Positions 23,219 to 30,618 of a DNA stretch of 43,679 bases are shown here, in pieces. Positions within the stretch are counted from its first letter, which is position 1; every line of letters starts with the position of its first letter. The position numbers and the translations under genes were made by a program. This DNA comes from Halorubrum lipolyticum DSM 21995 (GTDB lineage Archaea; Halobacteriota; Halobacteria; Halobacteriales; Haloferacaceae), in the NCBI RefSeq assembly GCF_000337375.1, contig NZ_AOJG01000030.1, positions 230,804-274,482 of the forward strand. The letters run 5' to 3'. Below the pieces are notes generated by a model. The model was not told the DNA's origin. It saw only the letters and a list, made by a program, of their open reading frames with translations, and searched no databases.

Positions 23219-24706
23219 TCAGCGACCGAGGTGCCGCAGGTTCTCCGTCTCGACGCGCTCCGGCACCGCGTCGACCGCGCGCGGCACCCAGTCGTCGTGG
23301 CCGAGCGTGATCTCGGTCTCCGGGTTTGCGTCGGCGAGGCTCGCGACGCCCTCGGCGGCCGCGACCTGCGCCGCGCCGTCGACCCGCTCGGGGACCTCCG
23401 CGGTGAGCGGGTACGTCTCGGAGAGCGCCCGCGGGAAGGGGCCGAACGGGGGTTTCACGCGCCACACCGCGTCGTAGTCGTGGTTCGAGGGCGCGTCGGA
23501 CTCGGTGAGGAGGAGGCGGTCGGGGACCGCGAGCCGCGAGAGCCGGTCGTGGTGCCGCCGGACCTCGGGGCGGCGGGCCGACTCGTGGGAGGTGTAGAAG
23601 AACGCGTCCTTCGAGGCCGGGTCCGTGCGCTCCAGCTCGTCGGCGTGATCGAGGAGGGTCCGGAGCCCGTCGAGCATCGCGGGGTGGCCGCGGGCGCGGC
23701 GGTCGACGAGCTGGAGGAGGTTTCCGGACCGGATCGCGGCCTTCACGCGTCGCAGCTCCTCGAACGTGACGTGGAGGTTGTGCTCGGCGAGGAGCTGCTC
23801 GGTGTCGCCGTCGTTTCCGTCCAGCTCCCGGAGCTCCGCGGGCGTGTGCGCGGCGCAGACGGGACACGAGCAGGGGAAGTACTCCATCTCCTCGAGGTGC
23901 TCGGTCCCCGAGACCGTCAGGTACCGGCCGTCGCGGGCCATCAGCGCGTAGGCGGCCGAATCGAACAGGTCACAGCCCGCGGCGACCGCCAGCGCGAGCA
24001 TCATCGGGTGGCCCGCGCCGAACAGGTGGACCGGGGCGTCGGGGTCGAGTCCGCGCTTCGCGGCGCGCACCGCCTCGACGACCTCGGCGTAGCGGTAGGA
24101 GTTCAGGAGGGGGACCATCGCGCCGACCGGGAATACGTCCAGGTCGGTCGCGCTCGCGTGGCGGCCCGCCCCCTCGCGGAGGTCCGGGAACGTCGACCCC
24201 TGCACGGGAGCGTTGACGAGCATCTCGCCGGTCTCCGCGGCCTCCGCGTCGGCGAGCGCCCGCTTCGTCGTCTCCAGTTCCCGCTCCGCGCGCTCGCGGT
24301 CGACGTCCGGGGGCGTGGGCACGTCGACCGGGGTGGCCACGTCGCTCCCGATCCGCCGCTGGAACTCGATGATCTCCTCGGTGGTCACGTCGATGTCGCC
24401 GTACTCGGCGAGCTGGAAGGAGCCGGAGTCGGTCATGATTGCACCGTCGAACCCGAGGAAGTCGTGGAGCCCCTCCTCCAGCACGCGGTCGCGGATCCGG
24501 TCGGTGCTCCGGATGATGTAGGAGTTGGTGATCAGCATCTCCGCGCCGAACTCCTCGGCCAGCCGCCGCGGCTCGACCGTGAGGACGTTGGGGTTGACGA
24601 CCGGCAGGAGCGCCGGCGTCTCGACGGTCACCCCGGCGCGGGGGACCTCCAGCCGCCCGATCCGCCCGGCGGCGTCGTGGTCCCGGATCTCGAAGTGATC
24701 GCGCAT
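23219..24706 (-). CDS. tgtA: Archaeosine tRNA-guanine transglycosylase
   Basis: TgtA exchanges guanine-15 of tRNA for preQ0, the first step of archaeosine synthesis on tRNA. The 495-residue product has the catalytic Asp D93 in [11 protein letters not shown] and the nucleophile D249 in [17 protein letters not shown] (same numbering as the Pyrococcus enzyme). The zinc ligands are C279, C281 and C284 (FPCSCPVC) with a His near 308. The N-terminal barrel (residues 1-350) is followed by archaeal C-domains, but I see no final PUA domain, unlike the longer thermococcal enzymes; ArcS here carries one. Confidence 0.96.
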   Translation of the reverse strand: MRDHFEIRDHDAAGRIGRLEVPRAGVTVETPALLPVVNPNVLTVEPRRLAEEFGAEMLITNSYIIRSTDRIRDRVLEEGLHDFLGFDGAIMTDSGSFQLAEYGDIDVTTEEIIEFQRRIGSDVATPVDVPTPPDVDRERAERELETTKRALADAEAAETGEMLVNAPVQGSTFPDLREGAGRHASATDLDVFPVGAMVPLLNSYRYAEVVEAVRAAKRGLDPDAPVHLFGAGHPMMLALAVAAGCDLFDSAAYALMARDGRYLTVSGTEHLEEMEYFPCSCPVCAAHTPAELRELDGNDGDTEQLLAEHNLHVTFEELRRVKAAIRSGNLLQLVDRRARGHPAMLDGLRTLLDHADELERTDPASKDAFFYTSHESARRPEVRRHHDRLSRLAVPDRLLLTESDAPSNHDYDAVWRVKPPFGPFPRALSETYPLTAEVPERVDGAAQVAAAEGVASLADANPETEITLGHDDWVPRAVDAVPERVETENLRHLGR

Positions 24707-24814
24707 ACCCGGAGTCCGGGGACGCGGGCGGTAAGGGTTGCGTTCGGGGGCGACGGGGCGGCGTCGGCGACGCCGTCGCCCTCGGCGTCGACCGCGTCGG
24801 CGAGCGCCCCCGAC

Positions 24815-25603
24815 TCAGAGCCCGGTCGGGTGGCTCACGTACGTCGTCTCCAGTCCCCACTCCTCGGTCAGCGCCTGCAGCGACCGAACGCCGAACGTCT
24901 CGGTCGCGTAGTGGCCCGCGAGGAAGACGGAGATCCCGGCCTCGCGCGCGTCGTGGTAGACCTGCCCCTTCCCCTCGCCCGTGACCAGCGCGTCGGCGCC
25001 CGCCTCGACCGCCTCGTCGAGCCAGTCGGTCCCGGAGCCGGTGACGACCGCGACGCGTTCGATCTCGTCGGGGCCGAAGTCGACCACCCGCGTCGGGGAC
25101 TCCTCGCCATCGTCCTCACCGCCCGGCTGGCCCTCGAACCCGTCGAGCGTCTCGCGGATCGACGCCGTCGACCGCGGCGCGTCCGTCTCGCCGACCGTCC
25201 CGATCGTGACCGGCCCGATCTCGCCGAACGGCTCCCGGTCGCCGAGGCCGAGCTCCGCCGCGACGCCCGCGGCGTTGCCGAGGTCGGGGTGGCCGTCGAG
25301 CGGGAGATGGGAGACGTAGAGGGCGATGTCGTGCTCCGCGAGCGTCGCGACTCGGTCGTAGGTCCGGTCCGTGACGCGGTCGATCCCGCCCCACGAGATC
25401 CCGTGGTGGACGACGAGCGCGTCGGCGCCCGCGTCGGCCGCGGCCTCGATCGTCGCGTCCGCGGCGTCGACCGCGAACGCGACGCGCTCGATCTCCCCCC
25501 GGTCCGACCCCACCTGTAACCCGTTCGCGCTGGCGTCGACGTCGGCGTACGCGGCCGTGTCGAGCCTATCGTCGAGTCGTCGAACGTACTCGGAGCGCTC
25601 CAT
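24815..25603 (-). CDS. Nif3-like dinuclear metal-centre protein
   Basis: The 262-residue Nif3/YqfO-YbgI family protein has VVHHGISWGG with a His pair around residue 66-68, YVSHLPLDGHPDLGNA, the intermediate domain GPVTIGTVGE, VTGSGTDWLDEAVEAGADALVTGEGKGQVYHDA and C-terminal FLAGHYATETFGVRSL. These give the His/Asp/Glu set that binds two metals. Family members form toroidal hexamers; a GTP cyclohydrolase I type 2 label used for some relatives is doubtful. It is followed by no coupled gene; the PfkB gene upstream ends 50 bases before its start, so they may be co-transcribed. Confidence 0.92.
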   Translation of the reverse strand: MERSEYVRRLDDRLDTAAYADVDASANGLQVGSDRGEIERVAFAVDAADATIEAAADAGADALVVHHGISWGGIDRVTDRTYDRVATLAEHDIALYVSHLPLDGHPDLGNAAGVAAELGLGDREPFGEIGPVTIGTVGETDAPRSTASIRETLDGFEGQPGGEDDGEESPTRVVDFGPDEIERVAVVTGSGTDWLDEAVEAGADALVTGEGKGQVYHDAREAGISVFLAGHYATETFGVRSLQALTEEWGLETTYVSHPTGL

Positions 25604-25653
25604 ACGGACGCGTGCCCCGGGCGGGAGATAAAGCGCGCGGCTCCGAGCGGTGG

Positions 25654-26643
25654 TTACGCTCTCTCCGCGAGGAAGGCCTCGACGGCCTCCCGGTCGGGAA
25701 GCGCCGTCATCCCGCCGCGGTCCTGCACGGAGAGCGCGGCCGTCGCGTTGGCGAACGCGAGCGCGTCGCCGAGGTCGGACGCGTCGCCGGAACCGGTGGC
25801 GTCGCCCGTCTCCGACGCCAACCGGCGTATCAGGCCGGACGTGAACGCGTCGCCGGCGCCGGTGGCGTCGACCGCCTCGACCGCGAATCCCCCGTGACGC
25901 GCGGTCGTCTCGCCCCACGGCGCCGCGTCCATGCTCGCCGCGACCGCGCCCGCGGAGCCGAGGGTGACGACCGCCGTGTGCGGGCCGAGCTCCAGCAGGT
26001 CCCGCGCCAGCTCCTCGCCCTCGTGCGAGGAGATGCCGGTCGCCGCCACGTCCTCGTCGCTGGCGAACGCCACGTCGGTGTCTCCGAGGATGTCGCGGAT
26101 CGCCTCGACCACCGCGTCCCGCTCGCCCTCCGGAACCAGGTCCGGACGGTAGTTCACGTCGAAGGAGACCGTGCAGCCGCGCTCGTCGGCGGCCGCCGCC
26201 AGCTTGCGCATCGCCGCCCGGCCCGTCGGGTGGGTCAGGGCGACGCCGCCGACGTGGACCCACGAGGCGGACGCCAGCGCGTCGACCGGGACCGCGTCGG
26301 GCTCGAACCCGAACGTCACGTCCCGCGAGCCGTAAAAGCGGAACCGCCGGCCGTCGACGCCCGGGGGAGAGACCACCGCGAGAGTGGTGTTGCCGCCGAC
26401 CCGTCGAGAGAGCGCATCCGGGACGCCCTCCTCGTCGAGGGCCTCCCGCAGGAAGTCGCCGAAGGGGTCGTCGCCGAGCCGAGTCCAGAACGCCGGGGGC
26501 GTCCCGAGCCGCGAGAGTCCGACCGCGACGTTGGCCGGCGCGCCCCCCGGGCGGTGCGTGAAGCCGTCCACGTCGCGCAGCGTCTCGCCCTCCCCGGGAA
26601 GCAGGTCGACGAGCGTCTCTCCGGCCACGAGGATGTCCGTCAT
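25654..26643 (-). CDS. PfkB-family carbohydrate kinase
   Basis: The 329-residue ribokinase-fold sugar kinase has the N-terminal sugar-binding pair VAGETLVDLLPG and RPGGAPANVAVGLSRLG, a mid-barrel FDVNYRPDLVP and the catalytic/anion-hole VDATGAGDAFTSGLIRRL near residue 255-272. RPGGAPANVA and NYRP are typical of fructokinases and 2-keto-3-deoxygluconate kinases rather than of nucleoside or tagatose kinases. A variable insert (ETGDATGSGDASDL) lies at about 275-290. The substrate is not certain. The ATG at 26643 is the start of the fold; the frame extends upstream into non-coding sequence. Confidence 0.9.
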   Translation of the reverse strand: MTDILVAGETLVDLLPGEGETLRDVDGFTHRPGGAPANVAVGLSRLGTPPAFWTRLGDDPFGDFLREALDEEGVPDALSRRVGGNTTLAVVSPPGVDGRRFRFYGSRDVTFGFEPDAVPVDALASASWVHVGGVALTHPTGRAAMRKLAAAADERGCTVSFDVNYRPDLVPEGERDAVVEAIRDILGDTDVAFASDEDVAATGISSHEGEELARDLLELGPHTAVVTLGSAGAVAASMDAAPWGETTARHGGFAVEAVDATGAGDAFTSGLIRRLASETGDATGSGDASDLGDALAFANATAALSVQDRGGMTALPDREAVEAFLAERA

Positions 26644-26979
26644 ACCTGGAAGGAGCGGTGCCGGTCGGTATGAAAGTACCCGGTTCGTCGCCGCAGCGGA
26701 CCCGACCAGCAGGGGCCGGGGGAGGGCGTGGTAACAACCGCAGCGGCGGCAAAAGAAACGGTAAGCGATTCGGCACCGAAATCTGAAGTACCGGCTCACG
26801 TTGCTTCTCGTGACCACACGTATGATATTCTAATTCCGCTCGGGAGCTATAGAATTTGTATTTAAAGAGTACAATCTGTCAAAATAGTAGGAACATTATC
26901 ACAAATTTATATAAATACAATATAAGTAATGTATGATAATAAATGTTATTAGGTGGAGAGGTGAACAGCCAACTGCACC
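26644..26979. promoter_or_regulatory. AT-rich intergenic region before the M14 peptidase gene
   Basis: There is no gene in this 336-base gap. From about 26810 to 26950 the sequence becomes very AT-rich, with the TATA-like ATTTATATAAAT at 26906-26917 and more TATAAG runs. AGGTGA at 26959-26964 matches the archaeal anti-Shine-Dalgarno and is 15 bases from the peptidase ATG, so that transcript is probably leadered, unlike most neighbours. The composition suggests imported DNA. Confidence 0.6.
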
Positions 26980-28143
26980 ATGCGACGACGTGACACACTC
27001 AAGGCCGTTGGTGGTATCGCAGGAGCGAGCGTTATCGGGTCGGGTACTGGCAGCGCGAAAGAGTGCACCGGAGATTTCATTCGACCGGGCGGACCGTTCG
27101 TGCCGGAAACGGCGAATATCAACTACAATTCGTTCACGAGCAACGAGAAGCTCTACAAGACGCTCGAAGCGCTCGACGACCGGAGTAATCTCGTATACGA
27201 GCCGATCGGCGAAACGTGGGAGGGGCGCCCCGTTCCGTACGTCCGCGTCGATGGCGGCGACACTGACGTGTTCTACACCGCCCAACAGCACGGGGACGAG
27301 AATCACGTCGCAGAGGCCGCCCTGCAACTCCTCCGACGATTTGCCGCCGGTGGTCGGCGAGTCGATTCGATTCTCGACGAGCTGACTCTGCACGTCGTTC
27401 CGCGGCACAACCCCGACGGTTGGGCGCCCGCGGATGACAACGAGACGCCGCAACGGCGGAACGGGCGACCGGACGACGTCTGTCACGATGGACCGTACTT
27501 CGGACCGAACCAATGTGGTCCGGTCGACCCGAATCGCCAGCATTACTTCGGCATTGATCCCGATATTCTCGAGGCCGTTGACGGAATCGACCCGGATCTG
27601 ATTCCGGACGAGAACCCGTCGCCGGAAACCCAAGCGATGCTGGACAAAGCCGAGGAAGTCGGCGCTGACATGGTGATGGACTTCCACCACCAGTTCACCC
27701 TCCGAAACGACGACTGTGAGCTGATCAACGCGTCGACGCTCTGGCCGCTCAACGAAGCTGCACCCGAGGAGGCGGTGGATCTCTCCCGACAAATCTCTGC
27801 GTACTCCTACCAGCAGACCAAGGACCTCGGGCACACGACCTGGGACACCTATCCAGGCGGAACGACCGCCAATATCGCCCGAAACGGTCATGGCGTTCGC
27901 GGTCGCGGAAGCGTCCTCTTTGAGTTCCGCGGGCAGGCATCCGACCTCGGTAACGCCTCCAAGGGGAGGCTCGTAACGGTCATTAACACGGTTATGAACG
28001 AGCTGCTCGAAGGGATCGGGTCTGGCGAGCTCTATGACGTCGACCCCGCCGACGCCGACGATATTCCGCCCCGCGGCGATTACTTCTGGAAAGAGCTTCC
28101 GCGAAGCGAATGGGGACCGGAACACGAAGCCTACCGCGAGTGA
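26980..28143 (+). CDS. Exported M14-family zinc carboxypeptidase
   Basis: The 387-residue peptidase begins with a Tat-type signal (MRRRDTLKAVGGIAGASVIGSGTGSA). Zinc ligands are H104 and E107 in QQHGDEN and a later His in DFHHQF (H236 or H237). VPRHNPDGW and DPNRQ match the M14 NPDG and D-x-NR substrate-binding motifs, and E315 in SVLFEFRGQ is the likely catalytic glutamate. It is probably secreted folded, with the product cleaving C-terminal residues of peptides. Codon use (AAT, ATT, CAA) is noticeably less GC-biased than neighbours and the upstream region is AT-rich, so recent transfer is likely. Confidence 0.9.
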   Translation: MRRRDTLKAVGGIAGASVIGSGTGSAKECTGDFIRPGGPFVPETANINYNSFTSNEKLYKTLEALDDRSNLVYEPIGETWEGRPVPYVRVDGGDTDVFYTAQQHGDENHVAEAALQLLRRFAAGGRRVDSILDELTLHVVPRHNPDGWAPADDNETPQRRNGRPDDVCHDGPYFGPNQCGPVDPNRQHYFGIDPDILEAVDGIDPDLIPDENPSPETQAMLDKAEEVGADMVMDFHHQFTLRNDDCELINASTLWPLNEAAPEEAVDLSRQISAYSYQQTKDLGHTTWDTYPGGTTANIARNGHGVRGRGSVLFEFRGQASDLGNASKGRLVTVINTVMNELLEGIGSGELYDVDPADADDIPPRGDYFWKELPRSEWGPEHEAYRE

Positions 28144-28263
28144 GTCACGCACAGACGAGACCCGCTCGCGATTTTTCGAAGGGATATGCCCGTCGGCGTA
28201 CCCCTCCGAGAGTGTGTTCCGGTCGGCAAGCTCCCTCGTCAGCGTACTTCTCTGAGCGGCGCG

Positions 28264-29538
28264 CTATCCGTCGTCATCCATCTCGTCTCCAGCTTCGCCG
28301 TCTTCGTCACTACCCTCCTCAGCCGCCGCGACCTCGTCCGCCACCGCCTCGAACGCCGCGAGAATGACCCGCTTGCAGGCCTGTCCCTCGGTCGTCCAGT
28401 GGTGCGCGTAGTCGAGCATGTCGTCGTAGATGTCGGGCTTGCAGCCGGCCGCCTGCGGGTGCCCGCCGCCGTTCACCCTCCCGGCGACCTCGTGGGCGTG
28501 TCGGAAGCCCTCGGAGCCGCGGATCGACGCGGAGCCGGCGGGCTTGACGATCACCGCGGCGTCGGCGCCCTCGCCGCGCAGCGTCTCGGCGACCTCGTTC
28601 TGCGAGCAGCGGCCGTACGTGACCGCGACGGTCCACTCGCCGACCTCGTGGGTGACCGCGCGGTCGACGGCGGCGTCGATCCGGGCCTCCTTCTCGACGC
28701 GCCGGTCGGCGACGTACTCCCGGACCGTCTCGGGGAGGTCGGCGCCGTACGCGCCCACGATCGTCGCGTACTCCTCGCTTCCCGCCCAGTAGGAGTAGTC
28801 GGCCAGGTCGTCGGAGCGGGGGTCCTCCTTGATCCAGAGGTCGTGGTCCCGCGTCACGACCGCCAGCTCGGCCCAGCGCTCGTCGAACTCGTGGTCGAGC
28901 GAGCGGAGCGCCACGTCGGCGGTGCACTCCTCGTCGGACTCGCCGACCACGAGGTCGACGCCGAGGTCGCGGACGGCCGCGGCGGTCGACTCGTCCCACT
29001 GGTGGTGGTCGAACCAGCGGATCGAAGCGGTCGACTCCGCGAGCGCCTCCAAGGGCTCGGCGATCCACTCGTAGTCGTCGGGACAGAGGTCGCAGACGAA
29101 CAGGTCCACGTCGTCGGCGGCGTACGCGAGCACGCGTTCGAGCGACGCGTCGATGGAGTACGGTCCGGCGGCGACCAGCCCGACCGGCGACTCGGCGTGG
29201 GCGTCCTCGGTGGGGTCGTCGGCGTCGGACTCGTCGCCTTCGGCGTCGGACTCGTCGCGCTCCTCGTCCTCCCCGTCGTCGAGCCGCGCCGCGATGGCCG
29301 CCTCGAAGTCCGCGGCGTCGAGCGCGGCGTCGTACGTCTCCCGGACCATCGCCGCGCAGGCGAGCCCGTCGGCGTCGCCGTCGGCGATGACGACCGCCTC
29401 GCTCCCCTCGATCGCCTCCTTCGCGCGCCGCTCGGCGCGCTCCTCGTCCAGCGAGTCCGGGTAGAAGAAGCCCTTGCCGGGCAGTCGGGTGTACCGCGAG
29501 CGGGGGATGTCCCCCTCGTCGATGAGTTCGTCGTCCAT
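28264..29538 (-). CDS. DHH/DHHA1-family phosphoesterase
   Basis: The 424-residue protein has DHH motif I VVIADGDADGLA (D53, D55, D57), CDLCPDD, the DHH triad D177-H178-H179 in RWFDHHQW and the C-terminal DHHA1 motif GRVNGGGHPQAAGC. This is the RecJ/NrnA superfamily, Mn-dependent phosphodiesterases acting on single-stranded DNA, nanoRNA or cyclic dinucleotides; which one is not clear. An acidic insert of about 30 residues (88-116) and an acidic C-terminal tail are haloarchaeal. The ATG at 29538 begins MDDELIDEGD. It converges on the M14 gene. Confidence 0.92.
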   Translation of the reverse strand: MDDELIDEGDIPRSRYTRLPGKGFFYPDSLDEERAERRAKEAIEGSEAVVIADGDADGLACAAMVRETYDAALDAADFEAAIAARLDDGEDEERDESDAEGDESDADDPTEDAHAESPVGLVAAGPYSIDASLERVLAYAADDVDLFVCDLCPDDYEWIAEPLEALAESTASIRWFDHHQWDESTAAAVRDLGVDLVVGESDEECTADVALRSLDHEFDERWAELAVVTRDHDLWIKEDPRSDDLADYSYWAGSEEYATIVGAYGADLPETVREYVADRRVEKEARIDAAVDRAVTHEVGEWTVAVTYGRCSQNEVAETLRGEGADAAVIVKPAGSASIRGSEGFRHAHEVAGRVNGGGHPQAAGCKPDIYDDMLDYAHHWTTEGQACKRVILAAFEAVADEVAAAEEGSDEDGEAGDEMDDDG

Positions 29539-29636
29539 ACCGTCGCGCCGGGCGGGAGCGGGAAAACTCCGCCGTTCTCGGGCGGGTCGGGCCGTCTGGC
29601 CGTCTGGCCGCTCCGGCGCGAACCGCCCCCCGCCCC

Positions 29637-30101
29637 TCAGATCGTCGTCCGCCGCGGGTCCTCCTCGGTGAGCTGGCGGACGGTGAGCACGGGGATCGGG
29701 CACGTCCGGACGACGCGCTCGGCCACCGAGCCGATGAGGAACCGGTTCTCCCCGTGTCGCCCGCGCGTTCCCATCGCGACCACGTCGGCGTCGACCTCGC
29801 GCGCGTACCCGGAGATCTCGGGGGCGGGGCGGCCCTCCCGCACCTCAGCGGTGATGTCGAGGTCGGCGTCGCGGGCGGTCGCGGCGTCGGTCACCTGGTC
29901 GAGCGCGGCCTCGCCGTGGTCGTCGAGCGCCTCGCGGAGGTCGTCTCGGACCTCGTCCGGGGTGGACTCGACCTCGCCGCTGTCGACGACGTAGACGGCG
30001 TGGACCTCGGCGTCGAACCGCGCGGCCACGTCGACCGCGACGTCGACGGCCCGGCGGACGCTGTCGGAGCCGTCGGTCGCGACCACGATCGTGTCGAACA
30101 T
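29637..30101 (-). CDS. Universal stress protein, single domain
   Basis: The 154-residue UspA protein begins MFDTIVVATDGSDSVRRAVDVAVDVAARF and has AVYVVDS, ADVVAMGTRGRHGENRFLIGSVAERVVRTCPIPVLTV, the G-x2-G-x9-GS ATP-binding motif of the family. It is a cytoplasmic, probably dimeric nucleotide-binding protein. A GTGTTTTTAAC box on the minus strand (30125-30135) is about 25 bases before the ATG and gives a leaderless promoter. The structured element copy B begins 90 bases beyond its start. Confidence 0.92.
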   Translation of the reverse strand: MFDTIVVATDGSDSVRRAVDVAVDVAARFDAEVHAVYVVDSGEVESTPDEVRDDLREALDDHGEAALDQVTDAATARDADLDITAEVREGRPAPEISGYAREVDADVVAMGTRGRHGENRFLIGSVAERVVRTCPIPVLTVRQLTEEDPRRTTI

Positions 30102-30124
30102 ACCACCCCGTTCGCCGAGGCGGT

Positions 30125-30135
30125 AGTTAAAAACA
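30125..30135 (-). promoter_or_regulatory. TATA box of the single-domain stress protein gene
   Basis: The minus-strand GTGTTTTTAAC is about 25 bases upstream of the ATG at 30101. A second box, at the edge of copy B (30191-30205), also points toward this gene when judged by its BRE-like flank, so the gene may have two promoters. Confidence 0.55.
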
Positions 30136-30190
30136 CGCGGTCGGCTCCGGACACACGGCGATCGATAACGCGAGCGCGGCGGAGACGTGT

Positions 30191-30573
30191 TTTATAAGTG
30201 ATCGAAGCGGTGCGGCGGCGCGCGCCTCCGAGTAGCCGCCATCGGCGGCTACGAGGAGCGCCGCGCGAGGGAGTCGGTGGTCCGGAGCAACGCGGAGGGC
30301 CACCGACGAGGCTGGGGAGGCGTGAGGTGCGGTGCTGAGCGGTGCGGGGTGGGACTCAAAGGGGCAGTCGCCGGCGGCAACGCCGCCGGCTTCCAGAGGC
30401 GCGAAGCGCCTCGCTGCCGCGAGGACGGCGCAGGCGACGTAAGCACTGGAAGGAGCGAGCAACGCGAGCGACTGAAGCGCGCAGCGAGCGTGCGCCGTCC
30501 TCGCGGCTGGGGCTTTGGGGTGTCCGTCTCGTCACTCGCGGGATCCGTGATAGGCGCGTATAACCGATCAACC
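30191..30573 (+). repeat. Structured intergenic element, copy B
   Basis: On the plus strand the blocks are: TTTATAAGTGATCGA (30191-30205), CCGCGCGAGGGA (30261-30272), GAGGCTGGGGAGGCGTGAGG (30308-30327), GGAAGGAGCGAGC (30448-30460), CGCGCAGCGA (30478-30487), TGGGGCTTTGGGG (30508-30520) and CGATCAACC (30565-30573), the same order as copy A. Hairpins: 30232-30252 (9-bp arms, loop ATC); 30273-30283 with 30297-30307 (11 bp, one G-U); 30370-30390 (9-bp arms); 30396-30412 (7-bp arms); and a perfect 17-bp pair, 30416-30432 with 30491-30507. About 100 bases between blocks 2 and 3 are extra relative to copy A. No credible protein is present in the 517-base gap. Confidence 0.7.
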
Positions 30574-30618
30574 ACCCCGAAAACCACTTATAAACCCCCG
30601 ATCCGCGTACTACCCCAC

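Noticed and set aside
23156-25519. A 787-codon open frame on the plus strand
   Set aside because: It is antisense to tgtA and the Nif3-like gene and consists of Arg/Val/Gly-rich sequence without any fold.
24815-26776. A 653-codon minus-strand frame
   Set aside because: Only the last 262 codons are a protein (Nif3-like); the upstream part is another frame of the PfkB gene.
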